From positions 19,638 to 70,868 of the forward strand of contig DPHB01000005.1 in assembly GCA_003521845.1 (NCBI GenBank): a DNA stretch of 51,231 nucleotides, read 5' to 3'. Made by a program: the position numbers and the translations under genes. Shown piece after piece: positions 17,879 through 26,803 of this stretch (its first letter is position 1; every line of letters starts with the position of its first letter). The DNA comes from Oceanospirillaceae bacterium. Lineage in GTDB: Bacteria > Pseudomonadota > Gammaproteobacteria > Pseudomonadales > Balneatricaceae. The notes beneath the pieces were generated by a model, which was not told the DNA's origin, did not search any database, and saw only the letters and a list, made by a program, of their open reading frames with translations.

Positions 17879-18889
17879 ATGACTTTTGCAACCAGCCAAC
17901 GTTTGTTTCCTTTAACGCGCATGCGCCGTATGCGTGCCGATGATTTCTCACGCCGTATGATGCGCGAGAATCAGCTGACTACCAACGACCTAATCTACCC
18001 CATGTTTGTGATTCCTGGCCAAGGCCAGACCGAACAAGTGGCTTCCATGCCTGGTGTAGAGCGCTACTCGGTAGATTTGTTGGTGAAGCAAGCCAAAGAA
18101 CTAGTGGCCATGGGCATCCCTTGTATTTGCCTATTTCCGGTAACACCACAGTCCGCCAAATCCGAAATGGCCGAAGCCGCATACGACCCCAACGGGCTAG
18201 CACAAACCGCCATCCGTGCGGTAAAAGATGCCTGCCCAGAATTGGGCATTATGACCGATGTCGCCTTGGACCCCTTCACCACCCACGGCCAAGACGGTAT
18301 TATCGATGATAAGGGCTATATTCTTAACGACATCACCGTAGAAATTTTGGTACAGCAAGCATTATCACAAGCCGCCGCCGGTGCCGATATCTTAGGCCCA
18401 TCGGACATGATGGATGGTCGCATCGCTGCGATTCGCGAAGCCCTGGAAGACGAAGGCCAGGTCAACACCCGCATTATGTCTTACGCCGCCAAGTACTCTT
18501 CTTCCTATTACGGGCCTTTCCGTGATGCGGTAGGCTCTGCTGGCAACCTAGGCAAGTCCAACAAACACGGTTACCAGATGGATCCAGCGAACTCCGATGA
18601 AGCCTTGCATGAAGTGGCTTTGGATCTAGCGGAAGGCGCGGACATGGTGATGGTGAAGCCTGGCATGCCCTACCTAGATATAGTACAGCGTGTCAAAACC
18701 GAACTAAAAGTACCCACTTTTGCTTACCAAGTAAGTGGCGAGTACGCCATGCATATGGCGGCCTTTCAAAATGGCTGGTTGGATCAAGACAAGGTAACGC
18801 TTGAATCACTGCTGGCCTTTAAGCGCGCCGGTTGCGACGGTATTCTTACCTACTTTGCCAAAGACGCAGCGCGTCTTTTAAACACCTAG
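17879..18889 (+). CDS. hemB: Delta-aminolevulinic acid dehydratase
   Basis: Condenses two 5-aminolevulinate molecules to porphobilinogen in haem, sirohaem and cobalamin synthesis. The 336 residues are typical. The active-site lysine lies in MVKPGMPYLDI, and the second lysine region is SYAAKYSSSYYGPFRDA. In the metal site the sequence is MTDVALDPFTTHGQDG, with no cysteine triad, so this is the Mg-dependent type known from Pseudomonas rather than the zinc type of E. coli. The stop codon TAG overlaps the first base of a palindromic repeat. The NirB reductase in this window needs sirohaem, which this pathway feeds. Confidence 0.96.
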   Translation: MTFATSQRLFPLTRMRRMRADDFSRRMMRENQLTTNDLIYPMFVIPGQGQTEQVASMPGVERYSVDLLVKQAKELVAMGIPCICLFPVTPQSAKSEMAEAAYDPNGLAQTAIRAVKDACPELGIMTDVALDPFTTHGQDGIIDDKGYILNDITVEILVQQALSQAAAGADILGPSDMMDGRIAAIREALEDEGQVNTRIMSYAAKYSSSYYGPFRDAVGSAGNLGKSNKHGYQMDPANSDEALHEVALDLAEGADMVMVKPGMPYLDIVQRVKTELKVPTFAYQVSGEYAMHMAAFQNGWLDQDKVTLESLLAFKRAGCDGILTYFAKDAARLLNT

Positions 18890-18942
18890 TCATTGCCAGC
18901 AAAGCGCAGCAATCTCCTGCAGATTGCCACGTCGCTTCGCTA
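18889..18942. repeat. CATTGC-type palindromic repeat, copy 2
   Basis: Starts GTCATTGCCAGCAAAGCGCA and ends with the partly complementary ACGTCGCTTCGCT, with GCAATCT...AGATTGC inner arms around a short centre. It is a shortened relative of the 80-bp element at 11941-12020. It overlaps the last base of hemB and ends just before the radA ribosome binding site GAGGT. Confidence 0.75.
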
Positions 18943-18956
18943 GCTGAGGTATATCT

Positions 18957-20342
18957 GTGGCCAAACAAAAAACTGCCTTTGTCTGCAATGACTGCGGCTC
19001 CGATTACAGCAAGTGGCAAGGCCAATGCAACGACTGTGGTGCTTGGAATAGTCTGCAAGAAATTCGCCTAGGAAGCGTCGCCAAAGGCGGCGCGGCTATC
19101 GCTACAAGAGGTGTGAAAGGCTATGCCGGTGTTGCCGCACAGCTAGTTGACTTAAGCGACGTTGACATTGCTACCGTACCCCGCTTTAGCACCAACATAG
19201 GCGAGCTAGATCGCGTGCTTGGTGGCGGCTTGGTGCCTGGCTCTGCCATTCTAATTGGTGGCCACCCTGGCGCGGGTAAAAGCACTTTATTGTTACAGCT
19301 CATGTGTACCATGGCACAGCAGATGTCGGCGCTGTATGTAACGGGTGAAGAATCTTTACAGCAGGTGGCCCTGCGCGCTCAGCGCCTAGAGCTGCCAACC
19401 ACCAATCTAAAGATGTTGGCCGAAACCGATGTAGAATCCATCATAGCGACCGCAGACACAGTCAAACCCAAATTGCTGGTTGTCGACTCAATACAAGTTA
19501 TGCAACTGGCTGACATCACCTCGGCACCAGGCAGTGTGTCCCAAGTACGCGAATGTGCAGCGGCCCTTGTACGCTATGCCAAGCAAAGCAACACCGTACT
19601 ACTGTTAGTCGGCCATGTTACCAAAGATGGAAATCTGGCAGGCCCTAAGGTACTGGAGCACATGATTGATTGTTCCTTACAATTGGAAGGCGATCACGAC
19701 AGCCGTTTCCGCACTCTACGTGGCCACAAAAATCGTTTTGGCGCCGTTAACGAACTAGGCGTATTCGCCATGGTGGAAACAGGCCTTAAAGAAGTCAAGA
19801 ACCCAAGTTCTATCTTCCTTTCCAGAGCCGAGGGCGCTGCTGCTGGCAGCTTAGTCATGGTGGTATGGGAAGGCACGCGTCCGCTATTGGTAGAACTACA
19901 GGCATTAGTTGATGAAAGCCATTTCAATAACCCACGCCGCGTGGCCATTGGCCTAGATCAAAACCGTTTAGCCATGCTCTTGGCTGTACTACATCGGCAT
20001 GGTGGTTTACATACGGGTGACCAAGATGTATTCGTTAACGTGGTTGGTGGTGTACGCGTCAACGAGACCAGCGCCGACCTTGCTATGTTGATGGCCATTG
20101 TTTCAAGCTTACGCGGCCAGCCCTTGGACCAACAGCTTGTGGTATTTGGTGAAGTGGGCCTATCGGGCGAAATTCGCCCTGTACCATCCGGCCAAGAACG
20201 TATCCGTGAAGCCGCCAAACATGGCTTTACCCGCGCTATTGTGCCTATCGCTAATGTACCCAAAGCGAATTTGGACCCAGCTTTGGCCAATATGCGTATT
20301 GTAGGCGTTAAAACCCTACAAGAAGCCCTCGAAGCGCTCTAG
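18957..20342 (+). CDS. radA: DNA repair protein RadA (Sms)
   Basis: RecA-like helicase that drives branch migration during recombinational repair. A four-cysteine zinc finger is at residues 10-27 (CNDCGSDYSKWQGQCNDCGA). Walker A is GGHPGAGKST, the RadA-specific motif GHKNRFGAVNELGVF follows, and a Lon protease-like domain forms the C-terminus (FVNVVGGVRVNETSADLAM). The length of 461 residues is normal. It starts at GTG with GAGGT 6-7 bases upstream, and a palindromic repeat fills the gap to hemB. Confidence 0.96.
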   Translation: MAKQKTAFVCNDCGSDYSKWQGQCNDCGAWNSLQEIRLGSVAKGGAAIATRGVKGYAGVAAQLVDLSDVDIATVPRFSTNIGELDRVLGGGLVPGSAILIGGHPGAGKSTLLLQLMCTMAQQMSALYVTGEESLQQVALRAQRLELPTTNLKMLAETDVESIIATADTVKPKLLVVDSIQVMQLADITSAPGSVSQVRECAAALVRYAKQSNTVLLLVGHVTKDGNLAGPKVLEHMIDCSLQLEGDHDSRFRTLRGHKNRFGAVNELGVFAMVETGLKEVKNPSSIFLSRAEGAAAGSLVMVVWEGTRPLLVELQALVDESHFNNPRRVAIGLDQNRLAMLLAVLHRHGGLHTGDQDVFVNVVGGVRVNETSADLAMLMAIVSSLRGQPLDQQLVVFGEVGLSGEIRPVPSGQERIREAAKHGFTRAIVPIANVPKANLDPALANMRIVGVKTLQEALEAL

Positions 20343-20356
20343 GCTAGGGTGCACCA

Positions 20357-20920
20357 ATGTTACCTAAACCGGATTTCCATACTCGCCATGGCCACATCCG
20401 TTTAATAGTCGCTAGTGATGCTGCTGAACTACTTGATTACTACTGGCGCAATCGTACTCACCTAGCACCTTGGGAGCCGGCACCGGCACCTGATTTCTAC
20501 AAACAACAAAACATGCTAGATCGTATTCTGGAAGCAGAAGGCGAATTTCATGCAGGCAAGCAGATTAAACTAGGTGTTTTTAATACTAATAATAAGCTGC
20601 TGGCTAGCATTGATTTTTCCCAAATTGTTTGGGGCCCTATGCAAGCATGCTTTCTAGGCTATTCCATCGATGCCCAACATCAAGGTAAAGGCCTGATGCA
20701 GGAATTTTTAGAGCCTTGCATCGGCTTTGTGTTCCAAAAAATTGGCCTGCATCGTATCCAAGCCTCCTACATGACCAACAACCAACGCAGCGGCAAGTTG
20801 TTAGAAAAGCTGGGGTTTGAAAAAGAAGGCATCGCCAAGCAATATCTCAAAATCGGCGGCCAGTGGCACGACCATGTGTTAACCGCCAAAATATCCTCCT
20901 ACTCAACACCTAACCAGTAG
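20357..20920 (+). CDS. RimJ/RimL-type GNAT N-acetyltransferase
   Basis: Acetyl-CoA-dependent N-acetyltransferase of 187 residues in the RimJ/RimL group, whose members acetylate ribosomal protein N-termini among other targets. The acetyl-CoA loop is GYSIDAQHQGKGLMQEFL, and IQASYMTNNQRSGKLLEKLG and FEKEGIAKQYLKIGGQWHDH are the typical C-terminal motifs. It starts 15 bases after radA, probably in one transcript, and its 3' end overlaps the 3' end of nasA by 11 bases. The closest match in layout is RimJ (S5 acetylation), but the substrate is not proven. Confidence 0.83.
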   Translation: MLPKPDFHTRHGHIRLIVASDAAELLDYYWRNRTHLAPWEPAPAPDFYKQQNMLDRILEAEGEFHAGKQIKLGVFNTNNKLLASIDFSQIVWGPMQACFLGYSIDAQHQGKGLMQEFLEPCIGFVFQKIGLHRIQASYMTNNQRSGKLLEKLGFEKEGIAKQYLKIGGQWHDHVLTAKISSYSTPNQ

Positions 20921-23594
20921 CCTTTTGTAGCTGGACCTGCACGTCACCCAGGCACGAACCACAACCACTGCCACAACCCAAAGACTGCTTTAGAGACGCT
21001 AAACTGTCATTGCCTGTGGCAATAGCTTGGTCTATTTGACTAGCAGTGATTTGCAAACACGAGCAAACGAGCTTATCCATCTGCATACCCACACCCTGCT
21101 GTCCAGCCAAAGCTAATAACCGCTGACGACTATTCAGTTTAGGTGTCGTCAACAAGGCCTGTATTAGCTCCACATCAACTTGTGGCATACTCTGCGCGAC
21201 CCAGAGCACCGCAACCAATTTACCACGTAGGTAAGCGGCTATGCGCTCGCCCAGACTACTACCCTGCAGTCGCATAGTATCATCATGCTCTGGCAGTACT
21301 TGCGCTAGCCAGTCTTGCCAAGCTACAGCACTTTTGCCTGCTAGCTGCCATTGCCAGCCATTTTGTATCGGCTGGCGATGCCAAATCACATGCGCCTGCA
21401 TATTTACATTGCTGACACACACCATACGCGCCTGCCAATTCACTTTCAACGGTGCCACCTTAACAGGTGCCTGTTTATACTGCGGTTGCCCAGAATGGGG
21501 GTCAACCACACTAGGTAAAAGGCTACTGACACGTGCCTGGCTAGCATATTGATCGTTCCAATGAATAGGTAAAAACACCTGACCTTGGCGTAAGTTCTCG
21601 GTACAGTGTACGCGAGCAATATAATTGCCATGAGCACTGCTAATACTGGCAAATTCCTGTTCCTGCAAGCCATAAGCCTTAGCATCAAATGGATGTATTT
21701 CTAGACGCGGTTCGGGTTCGTGACAACTTAATTGCGGCACCATACCGGTACGCGTCATGGTGTGCCACTGGTCGCGTAAACGACCCGTATTCAACCAAAG
21801 TGGGAAGTCTGCGCAAGAGCTACCACTAGCAAGTGCTGGCGTTACTTCATAAAACTGAGCTTTACCAGTGCTAGTGGCAAATTGTTGATCAGTAAACAAA
21901 CGCGGGCTACCGGACCAACCGCAAGCAGTTTCAGTATCAGCGACTACGGGCCATTGCACCGGTTGCAAATCTTCATACTGTTTGTCCGTTATACCTGCTA
22001 ACGGACCCAAATTGAAGAGTCGAGGGCTAGCATCTGGGTCATCTGCCACTACAGATAATGCAGCATGTTCACGGAATACATCGGCGCTACTGGTATAATC
22101 AAAAGCATCAGCAAAGCCCATTTGTTGCGCTACCGCAGCGACCACCTGCCAATCCTGCTGCATACCAGGCGGGGCATCCATAAAGGCACGTTGACGACTG
22201 ATCATGCGTTCTGAGTTGGTGACGGTACCGTCTTTCTCGCCCCAACCTCGGCATGGAATAACAATATCGGCACACTTACTAGTATCAGTATTGCCTTGAC
22301 TGTCACTAACGATCACCAACGGGCAGTCTAGCAAAGCTTGGCGTACCTTATCAGCTTGCGGCAAGCTTACCACTGGGTTGGTTGCCATAATCCAAATGGC
22401 CTTAATGCGACCATCAGCCACAGCATCAAATAAATCTACCGCTTTATAACCAGCATTAGACACCATGTTGGGCGCCTGCCAAAAGGTCTCCACTGTGGTC
22501 TTATCATGACTAGATTGATAATTTCGATGGGCCGCTATTTGGGTGGCCAAACCACCTACTTCCCGGCCTCCCATAGCGTTAGGCTGGCCAGTAATAGAAA
22601 ATGGACACGCACCCTCGCGACCGATCTTACCCGTCGCCAGATGACAATTGATAATAGCGCTAGCCTTATCTGTTCCCGTATTGGACTGATTGATGCCTTG
22701 CGAAAAAACGGTGACCACCTTTTGTGTACTGGCAAAAGCAGAATACACTTTAGCCACCAAACTAAGACTTAAATCACACACTCTCGCCACACTCTCAATA
22801 TCGGGAGTAGCCAGCTGAGCCGCCGCTAAGGTTTGCGAAAAGCCTTGGGTATGGGCATCTATATAAGCTTGATCCAAAGCTTCTGTTTGTGCCAAATATG
22901 CTAATAGACCGGTAAAGAAATACCCATCACTAGCCGGTGCCAAAGGTAAATGTAAATCCACTAGCTGAGCAGTAGCTGTACGTTTTGGGTCTAACACCAC
23001 AATTTGCATTTGTGGATTGGCTTCTTTTGCCTTTAGTAGACGCTGAAACACAATGGGATGAGTCCAAGACATATTGGACCCCACCAATATTACTAAATCA
23101 GCCTGCTCCAGATCGGCGTAGTTACCCGGCACCAAATCTTCACCAAAAGCTCGCTGATGAGCAACCACTGCTGAGGACATGCACAAGCGCGAGTTAGTAT
23201 CCAAATGGGGACTACCAATAAAACCTTTACAGAATTTATTGGCCACATAATAGTCTTCAGTTAACAACTGGCCAGACAAATAAAAGCCCACAGATTCGCG
23301 CCCATGTTCATCAATAACTCCCTGCAAGCGCTGTGCAACCTGTTCATATGCATGAGAATAACTGGTTGCTTCACCATCCACCAATGGAGTTAATAGGCGC
23401 TCATTATCGTGCAAAGTTCTGCCGAGATTAGCACCCTTGATACACAAGCGGCCACGATTCGCTGGATGCTTAACATCACCACCCACATCTATCACTGCTG
23501 CCGTGTGCCGTTCCTGTTTCACCGCTACCCCACAACCTACTCCACAATAGGCACAGGTGGTTTTGGTAATGGCCACATTACTGGTATCAAGCAT
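20910..23594 (-). CDS. nasA: Assimilatory nitrate reductase, catalytic subunit
   Basis: Cytoplasmic molybdenum enzyme reducing nitrate to nitrite. An N-terminal [4Fe-4S] site uses Cys14, Cys17, Cys21 (CAYCGVGC) and Cys51. The large bis-MGD region follows, with NSRLCMSSAV, TGQPNAMGGREVGGLA and WGEKDGTVTNSERMISRQR. The C-terminus has a BFD-like [2Fe-2S] domain (CSCLQIT, then GCGSGCGSCLGD), found in the type that takes electrons from a separate partner. The 894 residues fit this architecture. The start overlaps the end of nirD by 8 bases, so it is the last gene of nirB-nirD-nasA. Confidence 0.95.
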   Translation of the reverse strand: MLDTSNVAITKTTCAYCGVGCGVAVKQERHTAAVIDVGGDVKHPANRGRLCIKGANLGRTLHDNERLLTPLVDGEATSYSHAYEQVAQRLQGVIDEHGRESVGFYLSGQLLTEDYYVANKFCKGFIGSPHLDTNSRLCMSSAVVAHQRAFGEDLVPGNYADLEQADLVILVGSNMSWTHPIVFQRLLKAKEANPQMQIVVLDPKRTATAQLVDLHLPLAPASDGYFFTGLLAYLAQTEALDQAYIDAHTQGFSQTLAAAQLATPDIESVARVCDLSLSLVAKVYSAFASTQKVVTVFSQGINQSNTGTDKASAIINCHLATGKIGREGACPFSITGQPNAMGGREVGGLATQIAAHRNYQSSHDKTTVETFWQAPNMVSNAGYKAVDLFDAVADGRIKAIWIMATNPVVSLPQADKVRQALLDCPLVIVSDSQGNTDTSKCADIVIPCRGWGEKDGTVTNSERMISRQRAFMDAPPGMQQDWQVVAAVAQQMGFADAFDYTSSADVFREHAALSVVADDPDASPRLFNLGPLAGITDKQYEDLQPVQWPVVADTETACGWSGSPRLFTDQQFATSTGKAQFYEVTPALASGSSCADFPLWLNTGRLRDQWHTMTRTGMVPQLSCHEPEPRLEIHPFDAKAYGLQEQEFASISSAHGNYIARVHCTENLRQGQVFLPIHWNDQYASQARVSSLLPSVVDPHSGQPQYKQAPVKVAPLKVNWQARMVCVSNVNMQAHVIWHRQPIQNGWQWQLAGKSAVAWQDWLAQVLPEHDDTMRLQGSSLGERIAAYLRGKLVAVLWVAQSMPQVDVELIQALLTTPKLNSRQRLLALAGQQGVGMQMDKLVCSCLQITASQIDQAIATGNDSLASLKQSLGCGSGCGSCLGDVQVQLQKATG

Positions 23595-23949
23595 AGCTAA
23601 ATGCCCTATCGGCGCTAGCTAAAGCCACTTCAACCACACCGTCAATACAACGCGCTGGCCAACTTACTAAACTCGTAGTTTGATCATCCAATCCTTGCCC
23701 TGAGTGCAAGCAGTAACGTTGCTTCAATAATGGTGATGCCACATACCACTGCTCACCTTGATTACCAACTAGTCCGCGAGCCATTACCTGCGCCCTCATG
23801 ACCGGATCAAAATTGTCCAATGCAAACACCTTTTGCTGCTGCGGCACATAAAATAATGCTAGTTGACGCTCACCATGCAAAACCGCGACACCGCCATTGG
23901 CCAATAGATCAGTTTCTTCACATACTGCAGTCCACTGTTGCTGACTCAT
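23587..23949 (-). CDS. nirD: Nitrite reductase (NADH) small subunit
   Basis: Small partner of NirB in cytoplasmic NADH-dependent nitrite reduction to ammonium. The 120 residues have the Rieske-like fold of the family (WTAVCEETDLLANGGVAVL, with QRYCLHSGQGLDD in the ligand region), but the two Cys-X-His / Cys-X2-His cluster motifs are missing, as usual for NirD. It starts at ATG with GGAG upstream, 11 bases after nirB, and overlaps nasA by 8 bases. Confidence 0.93.
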   Translation of the reverse strand: MSQQQWTAVCEETDLLANGGVAVLHGERQLALFYVPQQQKVFALDNFDPVMRAQVMARGLVGNQGEQWYVASPLLKQRYCLHSGQGLDDQTTSLVSWPARCIDGVVEVALASADRAFSYA

Positions 23950-23960
23950 AGGTTACTCCT

Positions 23961-26486
23961 TTACATGTTTGCTTCTAGTAAGGTGATGCGTTCTGATGGA
24001 GTTGCTGGGCGTACTTGCTCACGTTCTGACACCATAACAATACTGTCATCTTTAGCATTACTGTTAACGAATGGCTGAAAACGCTCTACGGCTTGCGAGT
24101 CCTCTAACGTTGTTTTCCATTCGCACTGGTAGGCGTCCACTAAAGCCTGCATCTGCTGCTCCAACAAACCTGCTAATGCTAACTTATCTTCGATAACCAC
24201 TTTACGCAGATAGTCCAAACCACCATCCAGTTGTTCCAACCAGGTCGATGTGCGTTGTAAGCGATCAGCGGTTTTAATATAAAACATCAGCAAACGATCG
24301 ATATAGCGCACTAACGTTTCAGCATCTAAGTCGGTAGCCAATAAATCTGCATGGCGCGGGCGCATGCCACCATTACCACACACATAAAGGTTCCAGCCCT
24401 TATCCGTTGCAATAACGCCAATATCCTTACTTTGTGCTTCGGCACATTCACGCGTACAACCAGAAACCGCAAATTTGATTTTGTGTGGTGAGCGTATACC
24501 CTTATAGCGATTTTCAATATCAATGGCCAAGGCCACACTATCGCCAACACCGTAACGACACCAAGTACTACCCACACAAGATTTCACCGTCCGTACGGAT
24601 TTACCATAGGCATGCCCAGTCTCAAAACCTGCTTCAATTAAACGCTGCCAAATGGCCGGTAACTGGTCTTGACGAGCACCTAGTAGGTCAACTCGTTGAC
24701 CACCAGTAATTTTGCAATACAAATCAAAATCTTGCGCAACTTCTCCTAACACAATCAGTTGTTGCGGTAGGATTTCACCGGCAGGCACGCGGGGCACCAC
24801 AGAATAGCTACCATCTTTTTGGATATTGGCCAGATAACGATCATTACTATCTTGTTGAGCCACGTGTGGCTTAGCAAGCACATAATCATTCCAGCAGGAG
24901 GCCAAAATGGAGGCTATTGCAGGCTTACAAATTTCACAACCATGACCTGAACCGTGGCGCGCCAATACTTCTTCATAAGCATGCAATTCTTCTAGTCGCA
25001 CTAGGTCATATAGCTCCTGACGTGTAAAAGCAAAGTGCTCACACAGGTCATTGCTCACTTCTACACCCAGCTCTAATAAGCTATCTTGTACAACTTTGGT
25101 GAGAGCTTGAGTACAACCACCACAACCCGTAGCCGCACGGGTTTGGTCTTTCACCATGGCAACGTTTTCGCAGCCACCTTGTACGGCGCTAACCACATCT
25201 CCCTTGGTTACGTTATGACAGGAACAAATACTTGCGGTGGCAGGAAGCTCCATAGCCATACCTTGCATGTCGTCATCAAGCGACAAGAGCAGCATTTCTG
25301 GATGCTCTGGCAAAGGCATACGGTTTAAATAGATTTGTAATAGATCACCATAGCGTTCGGCATCACCTACTAAAATAGCACCCAAAAGAAATTCACCTTG
25401 TTCATCCACCACTAGCTTGTGATAGTGGCCATGATATTCGTCTACCAAACGGTAGGTTTTTGCCCCTTCTGTACGGCCTTGAGCATCACCTATACTCGCT
25501 ACATCAACCCCCAATAGTTTTAGCTTGGTGCTCATATCAGCCCCGGTAAAGCTAGCCTCTTGGGACTGTAATTGGGCTGCAACTACCTGGGCCATTTGAT
25601 AACCAGGAGCTACCAAACCAAAAATTTTTGCTTGCCACAGAGCGCATTCACCAATGGCATAAACATTGGTGATTGATGTTTGACATTGGTCATTGATAAC
25701 AATGCCACCACGCTCACCCACTTCTAGTCCTGCTTGACGGGCTAACTGATCACGAGGACGAATACCGGCAGAAAACACCACCACATCCGTTTCTAGCAGC
25801 TCACCATCGGCAAACTGCAACTGTACGCCACCTTGATCTAACGGCACGATTGCTTGCGTATTCTTTTGGGTATGTACCTTAACGCCCAATTCGCGAATCT
25901 TAGCGCCTAATAGTTCACCACCCTCAGCATCGAGCTGCTGAATCATCAAACGATCGGCAAATTCCACTACATGCGTATCTAAACCAAGATCAACGAGAGC
26001 TTTAGCGGCTTCCAAACCTAACAAACCACCGCCTATTACTACACCAGAACGAGCATTGCTGGCCGCTGTTTTTATGCCTTCAAGATCGGGGATAGTGCGA
26101 TAAACATGGCAAGCCGCACTATCGTGGCCAGGCACAGGGGGTACAAAAGGATAAGAGCCGGTAGCCAGTACCAACTTGTCATATTCAAGCTGGGTGCCGT
26201 CACTGGCAGTAATCATCTGCATTTCGGTATCCAAGGTCTCAATGGCAACCCCAGCTTTAACCTCGATACCCCAGGATTTGTATTCTTCCATACTGGCTAG
26301 GCTCAGCTCTTCGGCGCTGCCGCTTTGCATATACTTGGTCAGCTGTACTCGGTCATAGGCCAATAGTGCTTCTTCACTAAATACCGTAATTGCATACTGA
26401 TGAATATCGCCTTGGTCGACTAGTTGTTGCAAAAAATGGTGGCCGACCATGCCGTTACCAACTACGGCTAAACGCGTTACAGACAT
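23961..26486 (-). CDS. nirB: Nitrite reductase (NADH) large subunit
   Basis: Reduces nitrite to ammonium with six electrons from NADH. The N-terminal half is an FAD/NAD oxidoreductase (LAVVGNGMVGHHF; GVVIGGGLLGLEAA). A BFD-type [2Fe-2S] domain follows (CSCHNVTKGD, GCGGCTQ) with another CEICKP motif. The C-terminal half has the sirohaem-[4Fe-4S] site, KSCVGSTWCRYG and FAVSGCTRECAE. The frame extends 17 codons upstream to 26537, but the ATG at 26486 has GGGAG in position and begins exactly where the family begins, giving 841 residues. Its own sigma-54 promoter lies about 200 bases upstream. Confidence 0.96.
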   Translation of the reverse strand: MSVTRLAVVGNGMVGHHFLQQLVDQGDIHQYAITVFSEEALLAYDRVQLTKYMQSGSAEELSLASMEEYKSWGIEVKAGVAIETLDTEMQMITASDGTQLEYDKLVLATGSYPFVPPVPGHDSAACHVYRTIPDLEGIKTAASNARSGVVIGGGLLGLEAAKALVDLGLDTHVVEFADRLMIQQLDAEGGELLGAKIRELGVKVHTQKNTQAIVPLDQGGVQLQFADGELLETDVVVFSAGIRPRDQLARQAGLEVGERGGIVINDQCQTSITNVYAIGECALWQAKIFGLVAPGYQMAQVVAAQLQSQEASFTGADMSTKLKLLGVDVASIGDAQGRTEGAKTYRLVDEYHGHYHKLVVDEQGEFLLGAILVGDAERYGDLLQIYLNRMPLPEHPEMLLLSLDDDMQGMAMELPATASICSCHNVTKGDVVSAVQGGCENVAMVKDQTRAATGCGGCTQALTKVVQDSLLELGVEVSNDLCEHFAFTRQELYDLVRLEELHAYEEVLARHGSGHGCEICKPAIASILASCWNDYVLAKPHVAQQDSNDRYLANIQKDGSYSVVPRVPAGEILPQQLIVLGEVAQDFDLYCKITGGQRVDLLGARQDQLPAIWQRLIEAGFETGHAYGKSVRTVKSCVGSTWCRYGVGDSVALAIDIENRYKGIRSPHKIKFAVSGCTRECAEAQSKDIGVIATDKGWNLYVCGNGGMRPRHADLLATDLDAETLVRYIDRLLMFYIKTADRLQRTSTWLEQLDGGLDYLRKVVIEDKLALAGLLEQQMQALVDAYQCEWKTTLEDSQAVERFQPFVNSNAKDDSIVMVSEREQVRPATPSERITLLEANM

Positions 26487-26506
26487 TGCTTTACTCCCAA
26501 TATCTG

Positions 26507-26517
26507 CCGCGACGGCA
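26507..26517 (-). promoter_or_regulatory. Small hairpin near the nirB ribosome binding site
   Basis: In the nirB leader a GCC/GGC-type stem (TGCCG and CGGCA around TCG) lies a few bases before the GGGAG ribosome binding site. The 200-base leader also has a direct repeat of CTTGGGTT (about 26536-26554) and a GGGC/GCCC stem (about 26611-26628). None is followed by a T-run. A role in controlling nirB translation or binding of the ANTAR protein is possible only. Confidence 0.3.
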
Positions 26518-26700
26518 TAAGACGTACTACAACCCAAGGTAAACCCAAGATAGCAGAGCCAGAAGCGGCAGACGTCATTGTCTTGAATTAATTGTTGGAG
26601 TCTTACTGGTGGGCGCTCCTTGTTGCCCGGCTTATATTGTCGTAGTTAGCAGCGCACCTTGATGACACTTGACTAATCACTATTCGCCTATTTATTCTTT

Positions 26701-26716
26701 AGCAAAAATCATACCA
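26701..26716 (-). promoter_or_regulatory. Sigma-54 promoter of nirB-nirD-nasA
   Basis: On the minus strand the sequence is TGGTATGATTTTTGCT, a full match to the sigma-54 consensus TGGYAYRNNNNTTGCW, with GG and GC exactly 10 bases apart. The start point would be near 26690, leaving a leader of about 200 bases before the nirB ATG. Confidence 0.88.
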
Positions 26717-26782
26717 ACAAAATAAAATCGTGTTTTTACAAAGAGTTAGAGATATTTCAAGGGGAGCTAGAGACGCCAGAAA

Positions 26783-26799
26783 TGCACCTATTTTGTGCA
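26783..26799. promoter_or_regulatory. NtrC binding site upstream of nirB
   Basis: TGCACCTATTTTGTGCA matches the NtrC consensus TGCACCAWWWTGGTGCA at 15 of 17 positions and is nearly palindromic. Its centre lies about 100 bases upstream of the predicted start, the usual place for an NtrC enhancer. It begins right after the stop codon of the kinase/phosphatase gene. Confidence 0.85.
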
Positions 26800-26803
26800 A
26801 TTA

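Noticed and set aside
23587..23949. NirD as a true Rieske iron-sulfur protein
   Set aside because: The two Cys/His cluster motifs are missing, as is normal for NirD, so only a Rieske-like fold is claimed.
26538..26803. Intrinsic terminator in the kinase-nirB gap
   Set aside because: Stems exist, but none is followed by a T-run on the minus strand.
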